Below the pieces are notes generated by a model, which was given only the letters and a program-made list of their open reading frames with translations, did not search any database and had not been told where the DNA came from. Shown piece by piece: positions 8,850-17,464 of a stretch of DNA of 43,870 bases. Position 1 is the first letter of the stretch. Every line of letters starts with the position of its first letter. Source of the stretch: Cohaesibacter sp. (GTDB lineage: Bacteria; Pseudomonadota; Alphaproteobacteria; Rhizobiales; Cohaesibacteraceae); contig JAOAQZ010000001.1 in the NCBI GenBank assembly GCA_025210795.1, forward strand, positions 1-43,870, written 5' to 3'. The position numbers and the translations under genes are program-made.

Positions 8850-10733
8850 ATGACAACAGCCAGCCCAATGCCCAATAGTAAGGCAGCCTCTTCCCCAAGC
8901 GCCTCCCCCCAGCCTAGCCTCCATAAGCGGGATCAAAAGGCCCTGTGGCTCGTGGGTTTGCTGGTTGTAATCGCCATCCTCACCGCCTCTTATGTCTATC
9001 TGCGCGATCATTTCAGCAATAGCGCAGCAGATCTTGCCTCAGAGCGCCTCACCCTGCATCGCGCCTTTTTGTCAGCCGAATTGGAGAAATACCAATATCT
9101 TCCCTATGTGCTGGCCCATGATCCAACCATCATAACGGCCCTTACAGCAAGACAGCCCGAGCTCTCAAAACAGGTCAATCTGCGCCTTGAAAGTTTTGTC
9201 GAGCAGTCAGGCGCCGCCGCCCTTTATCTGATGGATAAAGAGGGGCTGACTATCGCCTCCTCCAATCACCGCGATCAAACCTCCTTTGTCGGCAACAATT
9301 ATTCCTTCCGCCCCTATTTCAAAAACGCCATGGCGGGACGCAAAGGCGCTTTCTTTGCAGTGGGGGTTACAACCAAAACCCGCGGCATGTTCTATGCCTA
9401 TCCCGTCCGGCAAGAGGGCGAGATTATCGGTGCCATGGCTGCAAAGGTTGATTTCAGTCCGCTTGAGCAAAGTTGGCGAGAAGCGCGCGAGACCGTTTTT
9501 GTGACCGACCGGCGCGGCATTGTGGTTCTCTCAAGCGATCCTGCCCACCTTTATCAGGTCATCGGCCACCTATCGGATCAAGATCTTGAGACCATCCGCC
9601 GCGAACGGCAATTTGCCGAAAATGAATTGCGCAAGATGAACCATAATGCGCCCTCCTTGCTTGGCGCGCGCGAAATCAAGCTTGATGACGTGACCTATAT
9701 TCATCAGACCCGCTCCATGCCCGCCCAGGACTGGACGCTTCATTATCTCACTCCCAGCATTGCCGTGGCGCAAAGCAGTTTTCTCATTCTGGCTTTGGAA
9801 GGGCTGGCCCTTACCAGCCTTTTGGCGCTTTTCCTCTTTCTGCGCGGGCGCGGATTAAAGCGCCAATCCTTGCGCGCACAGGCCGATGCCAAATTGCAGC
9901 GACGGATGAACCAGCGCCTTGAGTTGGAGATTGATGAAAGACGCCGCACAGAAAAAGAATTGCGCGCAACCCAGGGTAATCTGATCCACGCCTCAAAAAT
10001 GGCCTCCCTTGGCCATATGTCGGCAACCATCTCCCATGAGATCAACCAGCATATTGCCGCGGCCACCACCTTCATTGCCGGCATTAAAATGCTGATGAAG
10101 CAAAATCGCAGCACCGAGGCCCGCCAGACCCTTGATCGGGTGGATGATCTGATGAAGCGCATGACCGCCATCACCCGCCAGCTCAAGGCCTTTTCGCGCA
10201 AAAGCGACCCCATTCACGAGCCGGTGCACGTTCGCGACGCGCTGACCTCGGCCATTAGCGTTGCAGAAACACGTCTTACTGCCCTTGATATTGATATAAT
10301 CATCGAGCCTGAAACCGCACCAAGTCCCATCCAGATCATGGGAGACCGGGTCCAGCTTGAACAGGTCTTCCTTAATATAATCCAAAATGCCATTGATGCC
10401 GTTGAAAGCCAAGAAGTGCGCAAAATCTACTTCACGCTTGAAACCGATGGAAATCAGGCCCTCATTACCTGCCGCGATACAGGCCCCGGTCTTTCTATCG
10501 ATATTGAAGAAACCTTGTTTGATCCCTTCATCACCACCAAACCTCATGGTGATGGCCTAGGGCTGGGCCTTGCAATCTCCACCAAGATTATCCAGAATTT
10601 TGAAGGAGCGCTTCGGGCTGAGAATTGCGCAGAAGAAGGCTATGGCGCCCTTTTCTCTCTCAGTTTGCCTCTCGTCTCGTCGCCACCATATGAGTCCCCC
10701 TCCAAGTCCGCTAAACAGGCACCCTCTCAATGA
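8850..10733 (+). CDS. dctB: C4-dicarboxylate-type sensor histidine kinase DctB
   Basis: This is a 627-residue membrane sensor kinase. Transmembrane helix 1 is at about 32-51. A periplasmic double-PAS region of about 255 residues carries the DctB-type ligand-side blocks YSFRPYFKNA (151-160) and the GMFYAYPV stretch. Transmembrane helix 2 is at about 310-331. A linker coiled coil follows (about 340-375), then a HisKA domain with phospho-acceptor His396 in ISHEINQ. The ATPase domain shows NIIQNAIDAVE (N box), DTGPGLS and GLGLGLAIS (G boxes). It should sense a periplasmic organic acid and phosphorylate DctD. Its stop codon overlaps the dctD start (ATGA). Unusually, HisKA has His after INQ (INQH) where most DctB have Pro. 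The ligand is unproved. Confidence 0.93.
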   Translation: MTTASPMPNSKAASSPSASPQPSLHKRDQKALWLVGLLVVIAILTASYVYLRDHFSNSAADLASERLTLHRAFLSAELEKYQYLPYVLAHDPTIITALTARQPELSKQVNLRLESFVEQSGAAALYLMDKEGLTIASSNHRDQTSFVGNNYSFRPYFKNAMAGRKGAFFAVGVTTKTRGMFYAYPVRQEGEIIGAMAAKVDFSPLEQSWREARETVFVTDRRGIVVLSSDPAHLYQVIGHLSDQDLETIRRERQFAENELRKMNHNAPSLLGAREIKLDDVTYIHQTRSMPAQDWTLHYLTPSIAVAQSSFLILALEGLALTSLLALFLFLRGRGLKRQSLRAQADAKLQRRMNQRLELEIDERRRTEKELRATQGNLIHASKMASLGHMSATISHEINQHIAAATTFIAGIKMLMKQNRSTEARQTLDRVDDLMKRMTAITRQLKAFSRKSDPIHEPVHVRDALTSAISVAETRLTALDIDIIIEPETAPSPIQIMGDRVQLEQVFLNIIQNAIDAVESQEVRKIYFTLETDGNQALITCRDTGPGLSIDIEETLFDPFITTKPHGDGLGLGLAISTKIIQNFEGALRAENCAEEGYGALFSLSLPLVSSPPYESPSKSAKQAPSQ

Positions 10734-12121
10734 CCCAACCTATCCCACCCCTAAAGGGGCCTGTCCTTCTTGTTGACGATCAGGCAGATATGCGCGCCTC
10801 TATTGCCCAATTCTTCGGGCTTGCAGGCTATGAGGTGATAGAATGCGCTCGTGCTACAGAGGCATTGCCCCACATAACCAAGAATTTTGGTGGCATCATT
10901 CTCTCTGACATCAAAATGCCGGATATGGATGGCCATGCCCTTCTGGCCCATTGCCAGACTGTGGATACCGAACTGCCCGTCATCCTGATTACCGGTCACG
11001 GAGATGTGCCCATGGCTGTGGCTGCCATGCAGGCAGGGGCTTATGACTTTATCGAAAAGCCCTTTGATCCCGATATGCTGGTGGATGTGGTGGCCCGCGC
11101 GTGCGAAAAGCGTGAATTGGTGATGGAAAATCGCCGCCTTCGCCATTCTTTGGAGGAAGCGGGACAATTGGGCAGTCGCCTCGTTGGCACCTCACCCGCC
11201 ATGCTGCAATTGCGCGAGGATATCCTCACCTTTGCCCAAACAGACGCTTCGGTTCTTGTGGTAGGAGAAACCGGCACCGGCAAGGAATTGGTTGCAAGAG
11301 CCCTTCATGATCAATCCTTGCGCAAAAATAGCGAATTTGCCGCCATCAATTGCGCAGCCATCCCTGAAACCATGTTTGAAAGCGAAGTCTTTGGCCATGA
11401 GGCCGGAGCCTTTACCGGCGCCAGTAGCCAGCATAAAGGCTGGTTCGAGCGGGCCGATCAGGGCACTCTCTTTTTGGATGAATTATCCGCCCTGCCCCTA
11501 GCCTTGCAACCCAAATTGCTGCGCGCGCTACAAGAACGCGAAATCTCCCGCCTTGGCAGTGCCAAGCCCATTTCAGTCAATATCCGCATCATTTCAGCCA
11601 CCAATCTTGATCTGGAAAAGGCTGCATCGGAAGGAGATTTCCGCGCAGACCTTCTCTACCGCCTTAATAGTATCGAATTACACATCCCGCCCTTGCGCGA
11701 GCGGGGCGAGGATATCCTCATCCTCTTTGATCTGTTCACCCACCGTTTTGGCCAGCGCTATAACCATTCCTGTCCATCCCCCAGCGCCGCAGACCGCGCC
11801 TTCATGCTCTCCTATCCATGGCCAGGCAATGTACGCCAGCTTGTCAATATTGCCGAACGATATGTCCTGCAAAGCCTGCGCAAGCCGGTGGTGGTGGAAG
11901 AATTGGTCAATAGAGCCAACGCCGCAGGCCTCACAGCCTCTGACAATTCTATCTCGCTTAAAGAAAGAATGGATGCATTTGAAGCCGCTCTTATCCGCCA
12001 AACCTTAAATGAAACCGGCGGCAATATCGCTCAGGCCATGACGCGGTTGGATCTGCCAAGGCGGACCCTGAACGAGAAGATGGCCAAGCATGGCATTGAG
12101 CGCAGCGATTTCGTCTCCTAA
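10730..12121 (+). CDS. dctD: Sigma-54-dependent response regulator DctD
   Basis: This is a 463-residue NtrC-family activator. The receiver domain (about 10-125) has Asp16/Asp17, phospho-acceptor Asp60 and Lys110 in EKPFDP. The AAA+ domain (about 145-380) has Walker A GETGTGKE at 179-186, the sigma-54 contact loop GAFTGA at 226-231 and Walker B LFLDE. A Fis-type helix-turn-helix ends the protein (GGNIAQAMTRLDLPRRTLNEKM). The start overlaps dctB by four bases, so the two are translationally coupled. A sigma-54 promoter lies directly downstream, ahead of the TRAP transporter genes, which are the expected target. Confidence 0.95.
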   Translation: MTQPIPPLKGPVLLVDDQADMRASIAQFFGLAGYEVIECARATEALPHITKNFGGIILSDIKMPDMDGHALLAHCQTVDTELPVILITGHGDVPMAVAAMQAGAYDFIEKPFDPDMLVDVVARACEKRELVMENRRLRHSLEEAGQLGSRLVGTSPAMLQLREDILTFAQTDASVLVVGETGTGKELVARALHDQSLRKNSEFAAINCAAIPETMFESEVFGHEAGAFTGASSQHKGWFERADQGTLFLDELSALPLALQPKLLRALQEREISRLGSAKPISVNIRIISATNLDLEKAASEGDFRADLLYRLNSIELHIPPLRERGEDILILFDLFTHRFGQRYNHSCPSPSAADRAFMLSYPWPGNVRQLVNIAERYVLQSLRKPVVVEELVNRANAAGLTASDNSISLKERMDAFEAALIRQTLNETGGNIAQAMTRLDLPRRTLNEKMAKHGIERSDFVS

Positions 12122-12138
12122 AGCGAGCACAGTGCACT

Positions 12139-12208
12139 ATCCCCAATTCCCTATCGTCAACTGGCAATAATCCGCCACCCTTGCATCCCCAATCGGCAAA
12201 AATCCGCC
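12139..12208 (+). promoter_or_regulatory. Tandem repeats upstream of the sigma-54 promoter (candidate DctD sites)
   Basis: GGCAATAATCCGCC (12163-12176) and GGCAAAAATCCGCC (12195-12208) are near-identical and each is partly self-complementary (GGC...GCC). They are 32 bp apart, about three helical turns. Each is preceded by ATCCCCAAT (12139-12147 and 12185-12193). The nearer one is 64 bp ahead of the -24 element. Paired sites on one helix face at this distance are typical of enhancer sites for NtrC-family activators. That DctD binds here is inference. Confidence 0.5.
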
Positions 12209-12271
12209 TATGGTCCCGCAATTTGTGCGACGATCCTCCCTATTTCCCTTGATTTTCGAAAAAATTTGAGT

Positions 12272-12287
12272 TGGCATGTCACTTGCT
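12272..12287 (+). promoter_or_regulatory. Sigma-54 (RpoN) -24/-12 promoter of the TRAP operon
   Basis: TGGCAT, five bases, then TTGCT: this matches the consensus TGGCAC-N5-TTGCW at all but one position, with the key GG and GC dinucleotides correctly spaced. It lies about 100 bases ahead of the dctP start and directly after a gene for a sigma-54 activator. Confidence 0.85.
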
Positions 12288-12388
12288 AGATAGCTCATCA
12301 AGAAGCAACTGGCCCGCGATCCAGCAATGGGAACCAAACGCTTTCAAAATAATTAAGATAAACTGACAAGTGACATAGGGAGGAAATC

Positions 12389-13401
12389 ATGTCCTTGAAG
12401 AAATTGCTTACCACCACCACTGTTCTTGGCATGGCTGCTCTGTTTGTCGGCGAAGCTGCCGCCGCCGATGTAACCTGAACGCCTCCCTGTGGGGCAAGCG
12501 CCGCGCCTTTACCGAACACATTGAGAAACTCTCCGAGTTGGTCAAAGCCAAAACCAATGGCTCGTTTGAAATCAAGCTCCATTATGGCGCTGCTCTCTCC
12601 AAGTCACGCGAAAATCTTGATGGCATTTCCATCGGCGCGTTTGAAATGGCCCAGTTCTGCGCCTCTTACCATGCTGACAAAAACCCGTCCATCACCGTTC
12701 TCGAACTTCCATTCCTCGGTGTGCCGGATCTGGAAACCCAAATCAAGCTGGACAAGCTGGTCTATGCCCAGCCAGCCGTTAAAAAGGATCTTGCCCGCTG
12801 GAATGCAGAAATCCTGATGTCCTCTCCCATGCCGCAATATAACTTTGTCGGTAAGGGCGATGCGCCAAAAAGCCTGAAAGACTTTGAAGGCATGCGCGTT
12901 CGTGCTCTTGGTGGTGTTGGCGTTGCCATGAAGACCATCGGAGCTGTTCCAACCACAGTAACCGCATCAGAGACCTATCAGGCGATCGAATCCGGCACCG
13001 TTCAAGCCGCTTCTTTTGCTCCACATGCACACCTGGCCTTCAAAACCGTAGAAGCTGGCAAATGGTACACGACCAATCTTAATCCCGGCACTGTAAACTG
13101 CCCGGTTGTGGCCAATACTGACGCACTGGCAGCTCTCTCCAAGGAGCATAAAGAAGCCCTGATGAGCTCCATCGATGAAGCTTATGCCCACTATGTTGCC
13201 AATTATGCCAAGCTGAATGACAAATTTGCGGGCGAGCTGGACAAACTGGGCATCCAGAAAGTCACCTTTGCCGCAGATGAGCTGGCCGCGTTTAAAGCCG
13301 CTGCCGGTAAGCCAAACTGGGACAAGTGGGTTGCCAATATGAAGAAAAAAGGCGTTCCTGGCGAAGAGCTTCTCAAGCTGGTTCAGGATAACCTGAAATA
13401 G
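12389..13401 (+). pseudogene. dctP: TRAP transporter substrate-binding protein DctP, frameshifted after the signal peptide
   Basis: A strong ribosome site (AGGGAGGAAATC) precedes ATG 12389, which opens a normal Sec signal peptide ending AAAADVT. The frame then meets TGA at 12476-12478, after 29 codons. The mature protein continues in the other frame from about 12478 (NASLWGKRRAFTEH) without a break to TAG at 13399-13401, some 308 residues. It has DctP-family features such as ELPFLGVPDLETQ, a central FEGMRVRALGG and the NPGTVNCPV stretch. One missing base explains it: TGG AAC (Trp-Asn) would restore a continuous frame, where the sequence has TGAAC. If real, no exported binding protein is made and the whole transporter is dead; if an assembly error, the gene is normal. 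dctQ and dctM downstream are intact. Confidence 0.88.
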
Positions 13402-13409
13402 GCAATCAA

Positions 13410-13470
13410 GGCTTTAAAGTCTAAAGCCCACGCCTTTTGGCTTTGCCCCGCATCTTTAAAAGATGCGGGG
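13410..13470 (+). other. Two intergenic hairpins between dctP and dctQ
   Basis: A small hairpin GGCTTTA/TAAAGCC (13410-13428) is followed by a very stable one, CCCCGCATCTTT paired with AAAGATGCGGGG (13446-13470). Only TTCTAG follows, so it is a weak terminator at best. Hairpins at this place commonly protect the binding-protein part of a transporter mRNA or lower read-through into the permease genes. Confidence 0.6.
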
Positions 13471-13683
13471 TTCTAGCCTGCCATTCTTTTGGCGCTCAAG
13501 GCCCGGCGGCCCTTTGCTCAATCCCTTTTCCCGATTGTCCCAAACAGTGCACCCGTTAAAAGCGCACAAAATACGGGACGTAGAGAAGAATGAATGATCG
13601 AAGCGCACCGCCACGACAGCAGTCACTATTGGGCCTTGCCTGTCATCCTGTAGCCAATAGCAACCTTTGCGGAGCGGAACAGC

Positions 13684-14397
13684 ATGTCTGGATCCACCCT
13701 TGCGGCACATCCCAACCCCGACAATCCAGAAACAGACGCCCCCAAGTTACGCCTCTGGGATGGTTGGGTTGCCAAACTTGAAGATGGTTTCAATGCCCTT
13801 GCGGGTTTCTCCATCCTTTTTCTTATCTTTCTTGCGGTCATTCAGGTCATCGGCCGTGCCGTTTTTAACAGCCCCATCCCCGGCTTCATTGATTTTGTCG
13901 AACAATCCATGGCTCTGTTTGCCTTTCTTGGCATTGCCTATACCCAGCGACTAGGCGGGCATATTCGCATGGAGTTGGTCTTGTCCGGTCTCAAAGGGCG
14001 GCTGTTATGGACCATTGAAGCAGCCGCCACCTTGCTGATCATCGTGCTCGTCATCGCGCTAATCGACGGCTCTCTTGCCCATTTTCAAAGAGCATGGACT
14101 TTGGGTGATTCCACCATTGACATCGGCCTTCCCACCTGGCCATCCAAATTGGTTGTGCCCGTTGCCCTGTCCCTCCTTCTTATCCGCCTGATCATTCAAT
14201 GTCTTGGCTATGCCCGCCTGATTGCCCGCCCCCAGAGCGGTCCTGTTGCGGTGCCTGTCATCGAAAGTGTTGAAGAGCATGCCCAGCACGAAATTGAAGA
14301 TGCATTGGGCGAGGATCTGGAAGAAATCCAGCATGAAAGCGAAGAAGAGCTTGGCACAGAGTCCAAGTCCAACTCTTCCAAGGAGGACAAGTCATGA
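13684..14397 (+). CDS. dctQ: TRAP transporter small permease subunit DctQ
   Basis: This is a 237-residue membrane protein with four hydrophobic helices, at about residues 41-62, 72-90, 102-125 and 157-176. The DctQ core shows the VIGRAVFNSPIPG and LGIAYTQRLGGHIRMELV pieces. It forms the membrane complex with DctM. The start has a GCGGAGCGG site. The last 50-55 residues are an unusual Glu-rich, lysine-ended tail (EDALGEDLEEIQHESEEEL), absent from most DctQ proteins of about 160-200 residues. The stop overlaps the dctM start (ATGA). Confidence 0.92.
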   Translation: MSGSTLAAHPNPDNPETDAPKLRLWDGWVAKLEDGFNALAGFSILFLIFLAVIQVIGRAVFNSPIPGFIDFVEQSMALFAFLGIAYTQRLGGHIRMELVLSGLKGRLLWTIEAAATLLIIVLVIALIDGSLAHFQRAWTLGDSTIDIGLPTWPSKLVVPVALSLLLIRLIIQCLGYARLIARPQSGPVAVPVIESVEEHAQHEIEDALGEDLEEIQHESEEELGTESKSNSSKEDKS

Positions 14398-15719
14398 CCC
14401 CTTTTGATATTGGCCTTCTTTTCACCGGCTTGCTGCTCATCTTTGTGCTTGCAGGCATGCGCGTGGCCTTTGCTGCTGGCCTGATCGGCTTTTTGGGCCT
14501 TGTCACCCTGTTCAGTATGAAGCTGGGCTTTGACAAGGGTATTGTCGTTGCCATCAAAATGGCGGGCACCATCCCCCATTCCAAATCCGTGACGTACGCC
14601 CTGTCGCTACTGCCAACCTTTATTCTGATCGGCTTTCTTGCCTTTCATGCGGGCCTTACAAAAAAGCTGTTTGAGGCCTCCAAACGCTGGCTTGGCTGGC
14701 TGCCGGGCGGCATGGGCGTTGCTACCATCTTTGCAACAGCCGGTTTTGCGGCGGTCTCGGGCGCATCTGTTGCAACAGCTGCGGTTTTTGCCCGCGTTGC
14801 CATTCCTGAAATGCTGCGCGAAGGCTATTCCAAACCCCTCGCAGCAGGCGTGGTTGCAGCAGGTGGCACCTTGGCGACCCTCATTCCGCCTTCTACTATT
14901 TTGGTGATCTACGCCATTATTGTTGAGCAATCCGTTGGCCAATTGCTTATTGCAGGCTTTATTCCCGGCATGGTCTCGGCGCTTATTTATGGCGGCATCG
15001 TGGTAGCACTTGCCATGTGGAAGAAGGATATGGCCCCCTCCACCCGCACCTATACGTGGGTGGAAAAATTCTCAGCCGTTCCGGGCACCTTCCCCATCCT
15101 CATCGTCGTTGGAATTATTTTTGGCAGCCTCTATTTCGGCATTGCCACCCCGACCGAGGCCGGGTCTTTAGGGGCATTTGTCATTCTCACAATCGCCCTT
15201 TGGAAAGGCATGAAATGGAAGCAGCTCTCACAAGCCCTGCATGAAACAGCCAAACTGACAGCAATGATCTTTACGATCATCTGGGGCGTCTTGCTCTATG
15301 TCCGTTTTCTTGGCTTTGCCGGTCTGCCGGAAGCCTTCAAGAATTTCATCACATCCCTTGACCAACCACCAATCATTACCTTGCTGCTGATTCTGGTTGC
15401 CTATGCGATTTTGGGCATGTTCATGGATGCCATCGGCATGCTGCTCCTCACTCTGCCGGTTGTTTATCCCGCTGTGATTGCGTTGGGATATGATCCCATC
15501 TGGTTTGGCATCATCGTGGTGAAAATGGCTGAATTATGCCTGATCACCCCGCCAATCGGCCTCAATTGTTTTGTGGTCAGCGGCGTCAGGCCGGATATAC
15601 CGGTGCAAGATGTCTTTAAGGGCGCAACACCCTTCTTCTTTGCAGATGTTGCAACCGTTGCGGTGCTCATCGCCTTCCCATCGATTGTGTTGTGGTTGCC
15701 CCAGCAAATGTTCAATTAG
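14394..15719 (+). CDS. dctM: TRAP transporter large permease subunit DctM
   Basis: This 441-residue polytopic protein has about 12 hydrophobic segments. Family blocks include the N-terminal GLLLIFVLAGMRVAFAAG, SGASVATAAVFARVAIPEM, the LIPPSTILVIYAIIVEQSVGQL discontinuous-helix region, TPTEAGSLGAF, and near the end GMFMDAIGMLLLTLPVVYP and ELCLITPPIGLN. It forms the ion-driven translocation channel for the organic acid captured by DctP. It is coupled to dctQ by a four-base overlap and followed by a strong terminator. Because dctP is frameshifted, its substrate supply is in doubt. Confidence 0.96.
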   Translation: MTPFDIGLLFTGLLLIFVLAGMRVAFAAGLIGFLGLVTLFSMKLGFDKGIVVAIKMAGTIPHSKSVTYALSLLPTFILIGFLAFHAGLTKKLFEASKRWLGWLPGGMGVATIFATAGFAAVSGASVATAAVFARVAIPEMLREGYSKPLAAGVVAAGGTLATLIPPSTILVIYAIIVEQSVGQLLIAGFIPGMVSALIYGGIVVALAMWKKDMAPSTRTYTWVEKFSAVPGTFPILIVVGIIFGSLYFGIATPTEAGSLGAFVILTIALWKGMKWKQLSQALHETAKLTAMIFTIIWGVLLYVRFLGFAGLPEAFKNFITSLDQPPIITLLLILVAYAILGMFMDAIGMLLLTLPVVYPAVIALGYDPIWFGIIVVKMAELCLITPPIGLNCFVVSGVRPDIPVQDVFKGATPFFFADVATVAVLIAFPSIVLWLPQQMFN

Positions 15720-15750
15720 GCGCTCACTTGCCTGATTGGCCAATCAAACA

Positions 15751-15785
15751 AAAAAGGCGCTGGATATCGCTCCAGCGCCTTTTTG
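15751..15785. terminator. Bidirectional terminator between dctM and the lysine-rich protein gene
   Basis: A 12-bp perfect stem (AAAGGCGCTGGA / TCCAGCGCCTTT, 15753-15764 and 15771-15782) has runs of A before and T after, so it serves both convergent genes. Confidence 0.92.
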
Positions 15786-15815
15786 CTATCCAAAACTCCG
15801 CAACTAAATTGCCGC

Positions 15816-16325
15816 TTATTTGGTCTTTTTCTTGGGATCTTTCTTCTTTGCTGAAGATTTCTTGGACGATGCTTTTTTAGAAGCGGCCTTCTTGCTGCTC
15901 TTAGCCTTGCTCTCGGTTTTCTTCACGCTGGACTTTTTGCTCTCAGCTTTCTTGGCATCCGTCTTTTTGGAGCTGGCCTTCTTGGCGTCAGCTTTTTTTG
16001 CATCAGCCTTTTTCTTTGTCTCTTTTTTGGCGTCAGCTTTCTTGTCAGAAGCGCTCTCGCTTACCTTCTTTTTGGAAGATGATTTGCTTCCGCTCTTTTT
16101 GGCTTTGCCGCTGGCTGCGCGGCAATAGCCAGACACAGAGGTTCCGGTCTTGGTTTTGTAGCTGTTAACCCATGTGCAGCTGGTCGCAGAGCCGCACGCG
16201 CTTTTCGACTTTCCCTTACATTCCGCAGCAAGGGCCGCCCCGCTGCCAAATGCCACAGAGCTTAAAAGCCCGACAGAGAGAGCCAGTGCACTCAAACCAC
16301 TTTTTGCAATCATCGCCTTCATCAT
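15816..16325 (-). CDS. Secreted lysine-rich repeat protein with N-terminal cysteine motif
   Basis: This is a 169-residue protein with a Sec signal peptide (residues 1 to about 33, ending ALAAE). A short region with four cysteines follows (ECKGKSKSACGSATSCTWV ... GYCR), a pattern seen in small secreted alphaproteobacterial proteins. The remaining 100 residues are almost only Lys, Ser, Ala and Asp, in imperfect KKADAKK / SKK repeats like histone H1 or PAKKK tails. The frame extends upstream, but ATG 16325 has AAGGTG close by and starts the signal peptide, so I use it. The strong positive charge suggests binding to LPS, nucleic acid or polyanions outside the membrane. Function unknown. Confidence 0.75.
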   Translation of the reverse strand: MMKAMIAKSGLSALALSVGLLSSVAFGSGAALAAECKGKSKSACGSATSCTWVNSYKTKTGTSVSGYCRAASGKAKKSGSKSSSKKKVSESASDKKADAKKETKKKADAKKADAKKASSKKTDAKKAESKKSSVKKTESKAKSSKKAASKKASSKKSSAKKKDPKKKTK

Positions 16326-16529
16326 CTTCACCTTGCCCTTATGGGCGTTGTACCAAGCAAATTCGGTAGAATATGTCCCGTAAACCAGTCTCCAACAGGT
16401 GCCCCAATTGCAATCATTTTGCAACCGCACCAATTGTCTTTCTTTCCGCCCTAAAATGGCCTAAAGAAGGCAGCAACCAGATAGCACCCCAAAGACAGAC
16501 CAAAAGACAAACAAAGAGACAGCGCCTGC

Positions 16530-17297
16530 ATGCTTGCCTATTTCAAAGCTGAAATCACACGCAAACCTGTTTGGGTCCTCACGCTGATCACAGCTTTTCT
16601 GTCCCTGTTCTTTTATCTGTTTCCACAATTGGATCTTGCGCTCTCAAGCCTTTTCTACGCAGAAGGCGAGAAATTCTTCCTGCGCTGGCTTGATTTTCCC
16701 CAAAGCCTGCGCCGCATGGGCATCGTCATCCCCCGTGCTCTGGTTGTTCTCTTGGTGCTGTTTTTGATCGCCCGCCTTTTCTGGCCGCACCTTGAGAAAG
16801 TCGCAAGCCTCTCCAAGGTACTGTTTTTAGCCATTGGGGCCGCCTTGGGGCCGGGCCTTGTGGTCAATCTGATCCTTAAAAGCCATTGGGGCCGCGCCCG
16901 CCCCAGCCAAACTGATATTTTCGGCGGCCCCTGGCCCTACTCAAAAGTGTGGGAAATTGCAGGCAATTGTCAGGAAAACTGCTCCTTTGTCTCCGGCGAA
17001 GGAGCGATGGCCTTCTGGATGCTGACACTCGTCCTGATCATCCCTGCCACCCACCGCCGCTGGGCTGGCTGGTGCCTTGGTCTTTTCGGCCTTGCCATTT
17101 CCTTTAATCGCATCTTGTTTGGCGGTCATTATCTTAGTGACATCATCCTCTCATGGGCCATTACCGCATGGATCATGGCTGTGCTGTGGCACTTCTTTTT
17201 CATCAGCCCGCCCAGCTGGCTTGAAGAGCAAAAGCTGCAAACGGCTTGGGCCCGATTGGGCCAAAGACTTCAAAAGCCCTTCCGCAAACAAAAATAG
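16530..17297 (+). CDS. PAP2-family membrane phosphatase with Glu in place of the central His
   Basis: This is a 255-residue membrane protein of the PAP2/lipid phosphatase family with about six helices. The three family motifs are visible. KX6RP is Lys117 to Arg124-Pro125. The second motif reads FVSGEGA (155-159) instead of PSGH, so His is replaced by Glu157. The third is Arg194 to His200 to Asp204 (NRILFGGHYLSD). The nucleophile His200 and its partners are kept. Related alphaproteobacterial enzymes with this motif act on lipid A or polyprenyl phosphates, but the substrate here is open. A terminator hairpin follows at 17303. Confidence 0.85.
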   Translation: MLAYFKAEITRKPVWVLTLITAFLSLFFYLFPQLDLALSSLFYAEGEKFFLRWLDFPQSLRRMGIVIPRALVVLLVLFLIARLFWPHLEKVASLSKVLFLAIGAALGPGLVVNLILKSHWGRARPSQTDIFGGPWPYSKVWEIAGNCQENCSFVSGEGAMAFWMLTLVLIIPATHRRWAGWCLGLFGLAISFNRILFGGHYLSDIILSWAITAWIMAVLWHFFFISPPSWLEEQKLQTAWARLGQRLQKPFRKQK

Positions 17298-17302
17298 GCA
17301 AA

Positions 17303-17328
17303 ACAGCATAAGATATGCTGTATTTTCC
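17303..17328 (+). terminator. Intrinsic terminator after the PAP2 gene
   Basis: ACAGCATA (17303-17310) and TATGCTGT (17314-17321) form an 8-bp stem with a 3-base loop, followed by ATTTTCC. Confidence 0.6.
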
Positions 17329-17464
17329 CTTGCACAGCCCATCATAGCGCCTATAGTGCGCCAGACTTTAAAAACGGGCCTTTGCGCGGCCCGATAGACC
17401 CACGGGCCAACAGGCATCTTGCAAAAGGATTGCCCCATAGCCCCCAATGATTGGATGAAGTCGC

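Noticed and set aside
12470..12482. Programmed -1 frameshift or stop-codon recoding to rescue dctP
   Set aside because: There is no slippery heptamer or downstream stem, and reading TGA as an amino acid would not restore the frame; a plain one-base loss is simpler.
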